Shown here one piece after another: positions 52,312 to 59,237 of a DNA stretch of 59,237 nt (positions are counted from its first letter, which is position 1; each line of letters begins with the position of its first letter). Origin of the DNA: JAQIBY01 sp051747965 (GTDB taxonomy: Bacteria > Bacteroidota > Bacteroidia > Bacteroidales > ML635J-15). The DNA is taken from the NCBI GenBank assembly GCA_051747965.1, contig JBNJGS010000010.1:1-59237 (forward strand). The letters run 5' to 3'. A model generated the notes under the pieces. That model was not told the origin of the DNA. It saw only the letters and a list, made by a program, of their open reading frames with translations, and ran no database searches. The translations under genes were made by a program, and so were the position numbers.

Positions 52312-52462
52312 GCAATAATTTCAATATTTGGCAACAAAATACTATATTTACCTGATGAATTCAGGCATTGTTTACAATGTGAAAGTATCAATTTTATTTG
52401 TGTGAATTCAGATCAGAATGTTTTTTTTTCAACATCAGAATGTTAAACTGACAGAAAGGTAG

Positions 52463-54619
52463 ATGACAATGAGTAAATCACCCTCAGGAAAAAAGAAGAG
52501 ATTTTTAATTTTATATACGATTTTTTTGTTTGTGCTTGTTTACGGTATCATTGTGTACATGTATCCGCGTGAACGCAAGTTTGCATATGAATTTCAGCGG
52601 GGTGCTCCCTGGACTCATCAGGACCTGATTGCAGATTACGATTTCCCTGTCTATAAATCCCAGGAAGAAGTTAGCCGGGAAACCGACAGCATTCGCAAAA
52701 ATTTCCGGCCTTATTACAAAAAAGACACCAATGTGAAAAAGAAAACCTTTTCAGAGTTTGAAAGGGTTTTTGAGAAGGAATGGAAAAAGTTCTGGTCAAA
52801 AACCAGAATAAAAACCGTGATAGGTAATATCCCGGATATGAATTCAGCTCCCTTTCATCTGAAAAATCCAATGATGAAAGGCTATAAACATCTCTATGAC
52901 AGTATTTATGAAGCGGGAGTACTGCGTGAAGATAGTATTTTCAGCCAGTCTGCTGTACGTATCCTGAAAAACGGCAGCTCATATGAAGTTTCCCGTGATG
53001 ATGTCTTTGTTATCAAAGAAGCAAAGCAAATTGTCAACAAGGGCCCTGATATTCATGCTGCCAGCACGCAGGAAGACAGCCTCCTGCAGGAGTTTTCTCA
53101 GAATCTGGAACCAGACAGATTTCTGCGTGTGAATCTGATTTATGATGAGGAGCTCAATGATGAAATCCTCGCCGAAAGACTGGAGGACATTTCCCTGACA
53201 AGGGGTATGGTGCAAAAAGGCGAACTGATTATCCAGGAGGGTGGAATTGTGGATGGAGAAACCTACAAAATCCTCAACAGCCTGAAACGCGAACATGAAA
53301 ATTCCGCCAATGTGACACGCAAAGGCTTGTTGATATTTGGTATCAGCCTGTTGTATGCAGCTCTGGCTTTGGCATTGTATTTTTTCCTTTGGAACTTTAA
53401 GCCCAAAATCCTGCGATCGCCCAGGAAAATTACCTTTGTATTGCTGCAGGTCTTTATTATGATGATGCTCGTTATTATCATCACAAGATTTACCGGCTTG
53501 TCGGTATATATCATCCCCTTTGCACTTGTGCCAATGGTAATCAATACATTTTACGACAGCCGGACAGCCCTCTTTGTACATCTCGTCATTATTCTTATGG
53601 CAGGTTTTCTTGCCCCCAATGGCTTCGAGTTTGTATTGCTGCAAATGTTTGCCGGTATTGTTGCCGTGTTCAGTCTGACAAATATTCAAAAAAGAAAGCA
53701 ATTGTTTGTGACCAGTTTCTACGTATTGCTGGTCTATGCGCTTACCTATTTTTCGCTGCAGATGTTGTACGGAAATGGTATCAAATTGCTGAACTGGAAC
53801 GATTTTGTATGGTTTGGTGTAAGTGCAGCCTTGTTGCTTTTTACCCTGCCCATGATTTATGCATATGAGAAAATATTTGGCTTTGTGTCCGATGTTACAC
53901 TGATGGAGCTGGCCGATACAAACAATCCATTGTTGAGACAACTTGCGGAAAAAGCACCCGGAACATTTCAACACTCCATACAGGTGGGAAATCTTGCCGA
54001 AGCAGTGGCCCGTGAGATAGGAGGCAACCCCTTGCTTGTCAGAACAGGTGCGCTGTATCACGATATCGGGAAAGCTGCAACACCACATTATTTTGTTGAA
54101 AATCAAAGTGGCAAAAATCCCCACGATGACCTCGACTATGACGAAAGCGCAAGATTGATTATTTCGCATGTTACCACAGGGGAGAAAATGGCCAGAAAAG
54201 CCAAACTGCCCGAACAGGTAATTGACTTCATTACTACACACCACGGCAGAAGCCGGGCAGAATATTTTTATCGCTCCTTTGTCAATAAATATCCGGACAA
54301 GGAACCGGATGAAGAGAAATTCTCATATCCCGGACCCCGGCCAAAAAATATTGAGAATGCAATCCTGATGATGGCGGATGCCGTTGAGGCGGCAACACGT
54401 TCACTCCAGGATTATACCGAGCCAAATATCCGCAAAATGGTGCATCAGGTAATCGACGGACAAAAAGAGGCAGGACAGTTCGAGAATGTTGATATTACAT
54501 TTCGGAATATTACCAAAGCCAAGCGTATTTTTACCGAAAAGCTTCTTAGTATCTATCACACACGGATTGAATATCCGGATTTGAAGAAAAATAAAAAGGA
54601 TAAAAACAAAAAGCAATAA
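52463..54619 (+). CDS. 7TM-HD phosphohydrolase (PgpH-like)
   Basis: A 718-residue membrane protein. After an N-terminal transmembrane anchor (15-35) comes a large extracytoplasmic 7TMR-HDED domain (about 40-285). Seven hydrophobic segments span roughly 295-470. The cytoplasmic HD domain has FQHSIQVGNLAEA near 508, HDIGK with His533 and Asp534, and TTHHGRSRAEYFY near 592. The lysine-rich tail KKNKKDKNKKQ follows. Homologues such as Listeria PgpH hydrolyse cyclic di-AMP; this substrate is inferred. ATG 52463 is followed by a second in-frame ATG at 52469, and AGGTAG precedes it. Confidence 0.92.
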   Translation: MTMSKSPSGKKKRFLILYTIFLFVLVYGIIVYMYPRERKFAYEFQRGAPWTHQDLIADYDFPVYKSQEEVSRETDSIRKNFRPYYKKDTNVKKKTFSEFERVFEKEWKKFWSKTRIKTVIGNIPDMNSAPFHLKNPMMKGYKHLYDSIYEAGVLREDSIFSQSAVRILKNGSSYEVSRDDVFVIKEAKQIVNKGPDIHAASTQEDSLLQEFSQNLEPDRFLRVNLIYDEELNDEILAERLEDISLTRGMVQKGELIIQEGGIVDGETYKILNSLKREHENSANVTRKGLLIFGISLLYAALALALYFFLWNFKPKILRSPRKITFVLLQVFIMMMLVIIITRFTGLSVYIIPFALVPMVINTFYDSRTALFVHLVIILMAGFLAPNGFEFVLLQMFAGIVAVFSLTNIQKRKQLFVTSFYVLLVYALTYFSLQMLYGNGIKLLNWNDFVWFGVSAALLLFTLPMIYAYEKIFGFVSDVTLMELADTNNPLLRQLAEKAPGTFQHSIQVGNLAEAVAREIGGNPLLVRTGALYHDIGKAATPHYFVENQSGKNPHDDLDYDESARLIISHVTTGEKMARKAKLPEQVIDFITTHHGRSRAEYFYRSFVNKYPDKEPDEEKFSYPGPRPKNIENAILMMADAVEAATRSLQDYTEPNIRKMVHQVIDGQKEAGQFENVDITFRNITKAKRIFTEKLLSIYHTRIEYPDLKKNKKDKNKKQ

Positions 54620-54666
54620 TTTGTGCATATTTGTGTTTCTATTCATGTAATCTGAAAAGAACTGTA

Positions 54667-57147
54667 ATGCAACGTTTGCTTTGGCTGGGACTTTTAATGG
54701 TGGGATTGACTGGGGGAGCTTTGGCTCAACACAGCCTTGAGGTTAGTGGTCAGGTAATTGATGAAATGCATGAACCCCTGCCGTATGCCAATGTCCGGGT
54801 CATCGGCGAAGCCACCGGAACAAGTGCCAATCAAAATGGAGAATTTTCCCTGACTGTAACAGTGGAAGACTCCGTTTACCTGCGAATTAGTAGCCTGGGA
54901 TATAAAGACAGAGATTATGCCTTGTCTGTTAAAGATTCCAGCAAAGTTGTAATAAGGGCAGTACTTGAGCTGGAAGTTAGTCAGTTGCCAACAGCTACCG
55001 TGGCAGACAGGCGTGCCCGCAAAGGCGGCCTGACCCGACTGAATCCCAAAACCATTGAAACTTTGCCCAATACCGGCAGCTTTGAGGCGATTCTGAAAAC
55101 CCTTCCCGGTGTATCTTCCAACAATGAAATGAGCTCCCAGTACAATGTGCGTGGGGGAAATTTTGATGAAAACCTTGTTTATGTAAATGATGTACAAATA
55201 TACAGACCCTTTCTTGTACGATCCGGACAGCAGGAAGGTCTGAGCTTTATCAATTCCGATCTGGTTTCTTCCGTGATTTTTTCTCCAGGGGGGTTTGATG
55301 CTACTTACGGGGATAAATTGTCTTCAGTCCTGGATATTAAATACAGAAAACCCCGCGAAAACCGCGCATCGCTGAGTGCCAGTATGCTGGGCGGTAGCGT
55401 GCATGCGGAGGGAACAAACAAAAACGGACTCCTGTCATTTTTGGTGGGGGCACGGTATAAAACAAACAGATACCTCCTGGGAAGCCTGGATACCGAGGGC
55501 CAGTATGACCCGGACTTTTCCGATGTACAGACCTGGATAGCATACGACTTCAGCGATGAATTTGAACTTTCCGTACTCGGTCATTTTGGACAGAATACCT
55601 ACCGCTTTGTCCCCGAAGACCGGGAAACTTCCTTTGGAACCATCAATGAGGCATATAAGCTTAAAATTTACTTCGACGGACAAGAGGAAAATGCTTTTAC
55701 CACAGGAACAGGCGCCATTACCGGCCGTTATCACCCGGGTGAGAAAATGGAAATGAAATTTATTGCCAGTGGGTTCTATACACGGGAAAAAGAACGGTTC
55801 GATATTCTGGGTCAGTACTTCCTGAACAATCTTGAAAATAACATGGGAGAAGACGATTTTGGCGACAGTATCTCCAATGTCGGAATAGGCAGCTTTTTGA
55901 ATCATGCCAACAATACCCTGAATGCCGCAGTATTTAGCTTTACTCACAAAGGAAGATATCACTTTGACAGCCACAGTTTGTATTGGGGGGGGAGGTATCA
56001 GCTGGAAGATATTGACTATCAGCTCCATGAATGGAATATGGTTGACTCAGCAGGATACTCCATTCCATACAGTGACGAACAGGTGCTTTTGTATTTTACG
56101 GATACTTCCAATTTTGATGTGTTTTCCCATCGTATCAGTCTGTATGCCATGGATGAGCTGAACATAGATATGGATAGTATGAAACTCGGCATCACAGCCG
56201 GTGTGCGAGGGAACTACTGGTCTTTTAATAATCAGTTTGTGGTTTCACCCCGGGCTGCTGTTTCTTTTGAACCAGCCTGGAAAAAGGATATGATTTTTCG
56301 TATTTCCGGAGGTTTGTATCATCAGCCGCCCTTTTTTAAAGAATTCATCCGCCGCGATGGCAGCCTCAATAAAGATATTAAGGCCCAGTCTTCTGCACAG
56401 GTGGTGCTTGGAGGTGATTACCTCTTTTATGCATGGGACAGACCATTTAAACTGGTGGCCGAAGCTTATTATAAGTACATGTATAACCTCATTCCATACG
56501 AAATTGATAATGTGAGAATTCGCTATTATGGTGAGAACAAAGCCAGGGGATATGCTACCGGCCTGGATATTAAACTGAATGGTGAATTTGTGAAAGGAAC
56601 GGAATCATGGTTCTCATTTTCATTGATGCAGGCACAAGAGGATATTGAAGGTGATTCCTATACTCTGTATTTTGATGATGAGGGAGAAGCTGTCCCAAGT
56701 GCTGCTGAGGCTGCCGATTCAAATACAGTTTATCCGGGATATTTACCCCGTCCCTCAGACCAGCGTATTACAGCTGCCATATTTTTTCAGGATTATCTGC
56801 CCGGAAACCCCACCTGGAAAGCTCACCTCAATCTGGTGTATGGAACCGGGGTGCCTTTTGGCCCGCCAAAATCCGAGCGCTATACAGCAACCGGTCGTCT
56901 GCCTGATTACCGGCGCGTTGACCTGGGAATATCCAAACAAATTATCACCAAAAATACCGAATTTCCGGATACCAGCCCTTTTCGGCATATCAGAGATTTC
57001 TGGATTAGTCTGGAAGTATTTAACCTCCTGGATATCAACAATACCATCTCACACATCTGGATATCAGATATCTACGGGCGGCAATATGGCATCCCCAATT
57101 ACCTTACCGGCCGCCGTATCAACCTGAAAGTCAATATGAGCTTCTAA
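54667..57147 (+). CDS. TonB-dependent receptor with N-terminal carboxypeptidase-regulatory-like domain
   Basis: An 826-residue outer-membrane beta-barrel. A signal peptide (to about 20, ending ALAQ) is followed by a CarboxypepD_reg-like domain (VSGQVIDEMHEPLPYANVRV ... LRISSLGYKD; about 24-100). The plug comes next (LPNTGSFEAILKTLPGVSSNNEMSSQYNVRGGNFDENLVYVND; here about 140-190), then a long barrel ending in F (NLKVNMSF). It resembles orphan Bacteroidota TonB receptors, without a SusD partner. Substrate is unknown. ATG 54667 is preferred over the TTG at 54631 because it starts the signal peptide. It converges on the C69 gene, with a four-base stop overlap. Confidence 0.93.
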   Translation: MQRLLWLGLLMVGLTGGALAQHSLEVSGQVIDEMHEPLPYANVRVIGEATGTSANQNGEFSLTVTVEDSVYLRISSLGYKDRDYALSVKDSSKVVIRAVLELEVSQLPTATVADRRARKGGLTRLNPKTIETLPNTGSFEAILKTLPGVSSNNEMSSQYNVRGGNFDENLVYVNDVQIYRPFLVRSGQQEGLSFINSDLVSSVIFSPGGFDATYGDKLSSVLDIKYRKPRENRASLSASMLGGSVHAEGTNKNGLLSFLVGARYKTNRYLLGSLDTEGQYDPDFSDVQTWIAYDFSDEFELSVLGHFGQNTYRFVPEDRETSFGTINEAYKLKIYFDGQEENAFTTGTGAITGRYHPGEKMEMKFIASGFYTREKERFDILGQYFLNNLENNMGEDDFGDSISNVGIGSFLNHANNTLNAAVFSFTHKGRYHFDSHSLYWGGRYQLEDIDYQLHEWNMVDSAGYSIPYSDEQVLLYFTDTSNFDVFSHRISLYAMDELNIDMDSMKLGITAGVRGNYWSFNNQFVVSPRAAVSFEPAWKKDMIFRISGGLYHQPPFFKEFIRRDGSLNKDIKAQSSAQVVLGGDYLFYAWDRPFKLVAEAYYKYMYNLIPYEIDNVRIRYYGENKARGYATGLDIKLNGEFVKGTESWFSFSLMQAQEDIEGDSYTLYFDDEGEAVPSAAEAADSNTVYPGYLPRPSDQRITAAIFFQDYLPGNPTWKAHLNLVYGTGVPFGPPKSERYTATGRLPDYRRVDLGISKQIITKNTEFPDTSPFRHIRDFWISLEVFNLLDINNTISHIWISDIYGRQYGIPNYLTGRRINLKVNMSF

Positions 57148-58772
57148 AAATTTATTCCCTGTTTGTTGTTGCTGTATTTTACCAGCAGGGTTTTTCTCAT
57201 CTCACGCCATGCCTCCTGCATATTCAGCATCTGAGTTTCGGTGAAATCAGTCAGTTCATCTTTGCAGGCTCCCGGGTCTTTTTTGTGCAATTTTTTCATG
57301 CGTTTTTCAAAGCTTTCTATTTCTGTAAACATTGCCTGCTCAAGGGAATCCCGCATGGGCTTAACATCATCAAAATAGGCTTCCTGCCATTTCAGATACA
57401 ACAGGTTGTCAACAAAATCGTATACCCAGCGCGCTGAATTTTCGTTGAACTCATCCGGATTGTAATTTTTGTATGACGCGTGAATTTCCTGAACACCTGC
57501 GTAAATGGGAACGTATGGTGCCGCTACCTGGTTGTCCTGATACACCCAGTAAATGCCGCCAATGGGGTCCGGGAGCCACTCCCGCAACTGGGCAATCATA
57601 CCGTATGCACCCATGGCAATGTTCCGCCGGCGGGTGATGTCCAGCAAACGCTGCATATCGCGACGGGGAAATGGCGTTGCAAGTGGTGATTTTTGCAATT
57701 CACCTTCGCCATCTGGAACATACCAGTCGGGGTCTTCGCTCATGTCGTATATGGTGCCGCTGAAGGTTGAGCGCTGGAATTCCATGATATCCTGCACGCT
57801 CAGTTTCTCTTCGGGTCTGGCCGAAAAAGGATACATGTCCAGATCTTCCACGTACTGAATGTACGGATTCTGCGTGTCATACGGGCTGTTGAGCCCGCGT
57901 TTTGGCCAGTTTTTCAGATTGGGTGCAATGGTAGAATAAAACAACCAGAATCGTCCGGTTGCCCATTCCCTCGGGATGGGGGAATAGGTCTTCTGCCAGT
58001 TGAATTTGCCCTGTTCCGGTGAATACCAGCCCTTTTCAATGGCAAACTGCTTGTAGTTGGGTGATGCCATGCAGGTGTTGAGGCTGGTGTCAACCTCCCT
58101 GATGATGCTCCAGTTGGGAATCATCAGCGCATGATCGTCGGGCACACGTTTGGCAGCCCACACGGCACCGGATTTGCCGCTTTCGGGGTCCCAGTCGCCA
58201 CCCACGCTGAATACCTCAAATATCCAGGCTTCATTGGGGTCGCCAATGGCCAGGGTTTCGGATTCACCTACACAGGAGGGTAGAAATCCGTAGGTTTCCA
58301 TCAGGTGACCAATCAGCTTAACCGCTTCGCGGGATGTTTTGCAGCGCTGCAGGGCAAAGATCTGCGCCTGCTCAACGGTCATGATTTGTTTCGCATCCTT
58401 GCGGTCAAATTTTACCTCCTCATGCTGACTGGTGGTGCTTTCGCCGATGGCTAGCTGATGCTCGTTCATGTGCGGGTAGGCAGAGTGAAAATAGCTGTAT
58501 GTTTTCTCCACCTGCGGGATGTATCCCAGAATTTCACCATGCTCATCCAGGGGTAAGTCAATCCGCTGAATACCCCAGTAAACGGGAGCTTTTGCGCCGG
58601 CTTCGTAGGTTCTGCCGGGAACAACACGTATGCGGCAGTCAGCGCCGCAATCTGTATGCGAAATGATGACTGAACCATCTTTGGTAGCCTTTTTCCCGGC
58701 CACAATCACTGTACAGGCATAAGAGCCGGAAAACAGCATCATCAAAATCAAAAATATAGCAGTTTTTTTCAT
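57144..58772 (-). CDS. C69-family dipeptidase
   Basis: A 542-residue N-terminal-nucleophile hydrolase of peptidase family C69 (PepD-like). The signal peptide ends SYA and the next residue, Cys20 (CTVIVAGKKAT), is the catalytic nucleophile, exposed when the leader is removed. Other family motifs are SHTDCGADCRIRVVPG near 39, AIGESTTSQH near 110, GESETLAIGDPNEAWIFEV near 183-201, and WATGRFWLFYST near 270. It acts on dipeptides in the periplasm. It converges with the TonB receptor gene and has no operon partner in the window. Confidence 0.93.
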   Translation of the reverse strand: MKKTAIFLILMMLFSGSYACTVIVAGKKATKDGSVIISHTDCGADCRIRVVPGRTYEAGAKAPVYWGIQRIDLPLDEHGEILGYIPQVEKTYSYFHSAYPHMNEHQLAIGESTTSQHEEVKFDRKDAKQIMTVEQAQIFALQRCKTSREAVKLIGHLMETYGFLPSCVGESETLAIGDPNEAWIFEVFSVGGDWDPESGKSGAVWAAKRVPDDHALMIPNWSIIREVDTSLNTCMASPNYKQFAIEKGWYSPEQGKFNWQKTYSPIPREWATGRFWLFYSTIAPNLKNWPKRGLNSPYDTQNPYIQYVEDLDMYPFSARPEEKLSVQDIMEFQRSTFSGTIYDMSEDPDWYVPDGEGELQKSPLATPFPRRDMQRLLDITRRRNIAMGAYGMIAQLREWLPDPIGGIYWVYQDNQVAAPYVPIYAGVQEIHASYKNYNPDEFNENSARWVYDFVDNLLYLKWQEAYFDDVKPMRDSLEQAMFTEIESFEKRMKKLHKKDPGACKDELTDFTETQMLNMQEAWREMRKTLLVKYSNNKQGINF

Positions 58773-58855
58773 AAAGGATGAATTGTTACAGCTGCTAAGT
58801 TAAATAATTAGATTTCTCACACAATACGTGAGAGCTGGAGTGATGATCTACTTCC

Positions 58856-59237
58856 TCACTCATACCGTCCCCGCACAGCCAGCTTTTCCATCCGGTCAAC
58901 TTCTAAGGATGGATGACCGAATTCTTCCACCACCTTTGCCCACAGGCGGTAAATGCCCTGCCCGCGGAAAGGGGAGCTTTTCAGGGAATCCGGGAAATGC
59001 ACGCTGTCAAAATAATTGCCGTCCCGGTCGGTCCAGGCAGCAAAATGCATCAGCTCGTTTTTCACCGTTTTGACGTATTTTACCGTCACGTACATGGCCT
59101 CAATCTCTATGCGCCTGCCCAGGTACTGCCTGAGATTGCCGGCACGTATGCCCGAATCCTGATTTTCCTCAAGCATGTCAAACCAGCTCAGGCTTACCGG
59201 GAAACCCAGCAGCTCCAGTTCATCCCAGGCATCATCC
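58856..59237 (-). CDS. dnaE: DNA polymerase III subunit alpha, C-terminal end (partial)
   Basis: The frame is open to the window edge; the visible 126 residues are the C-terminus only. Reading inward from the edge, DDAWDELELLGFPVS and SWFDMLEE are followed by a domain of the DnaE OB-fold type (LGRRIEIEAMYVTVKYVKT ... HFAAWTDRDGNYFDSVHFP). They match the end of Bacteroidota replicative or error-prone DnaE. The ATG at 59176 is internal, not the start. The catalytic and PHP domains lie outside the window. Confidence 0.8.
   Translation of the reverse strand, partial: DDAWDELELLGFPVSLSWFDMLEENQDSGIRAGNLRQYLGRRIEIEAMYVTVKYVKTVKNELMHFAAWTDRDGNYFDSVHFPDSLKSSPFRGQGIYRLWAKVVEEFGHPSLEVDRMEKLAVRGRYE

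Noticed and set aside
52979..54244. 421-codon open frame on the minus strand
   Set aside because: It lies entirely opposite the PgpH-like gene, whose transmembrane and HD motifs are clear; the antisense translation is Cys/His/Gln-rich and motif-free.

Overview
The window is chromosomal DNA from a member of the Bacteroidota, probably an anaerobic, fermentative, environmental or marine-type lineage. Three things point there. Many genes are preceded by the Bacteroidota sigma-factor promoter (a TTG-type -33 box and a TAnnTTTG -7 box), mostly without Shine-Dalgarno sequences. Two proteins end in type IX secretion (T9SS) sorting domains. Gene families are typical of the phylum: FKBP-type lipoproteins beside a DHH phosphoesterase, a TonB-dependent receptor with an N-terminal carboxypeptidase-like domain, 7TM-HD (PgpH-like) protein, and a DUF721/DciA-like protein. 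The anaerobic character comes from a complete trimeric [FeFe]-hydrogenase operon.

Layout. 1-8.4 kb: tRNA-Pro(UGG), a TrkH potassium channel subunit, DUF4268, ffh, ornithine aminotransferase (rocD), a secreted LamG-type T9SS protein, an AlbA_2 domain protein and a Nudix hydrolase. 8.5-17.2 kb: the hydrogenase region in two co-directional operons. The first (8595-12365) encodes two DRTGG-type proteins, two GHKL ATPases, a second [FeFe]-hydrogenase-like protein with an altered active site and a PHP-type phosphoesterase. The second (12606-17105) encodes a [2Fe-2S] thioredoxin-fold protein and HydB, HydA, HydC. Both operons carry the same regulatory signature, two TGTTA-N6-TAACA-type palindromes whose centres are exactly 17 bp apart, directly before a TAnnTTTG box. 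This shared regulon plus the signalling-like gene set is the most interesting system in the window.

17.3-22.6 kb, minus strand: mnmA with a MORN-type repeat protein, an MFS transporter and an ALDH7-family aldehyde dehydrogenase. 23.1-34.1 kb: one 3676-residue secreted protein with a trypsin-like protease head, PKD domains, 19 Ig-like repeats and a T9SS tail. Part of its repeat array is four tandem copies of an exact 489-bp two-domain unit. 34.3-37.7 kb: a Kef-type antiporter, a membrane-anchored LytTR regulator and a small membrane protein.

38-45.4 kb: rarA and a fused trehalose-phosphate synthase/phosphatase face a GH15 hydrolase across a 79-bp intergenic region, followed by lgt and a YqhD-type alcohol dehydrogenase. 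45.6-59.2 kb: a 7TM sensor histidine kinase, a DHH phosphoesterase plus three FKBP lipoproteins in one operon, DUF721, an NlpC/P60 peptidase, a PgpH-like HD phosphohydrolase, a TonB-dependent receptor, a C69 dipeptidase, and the C-terminal end of DNA polymerase III alpha running off the window.

All family calls rest on reading motifs by eye; no searches were run.
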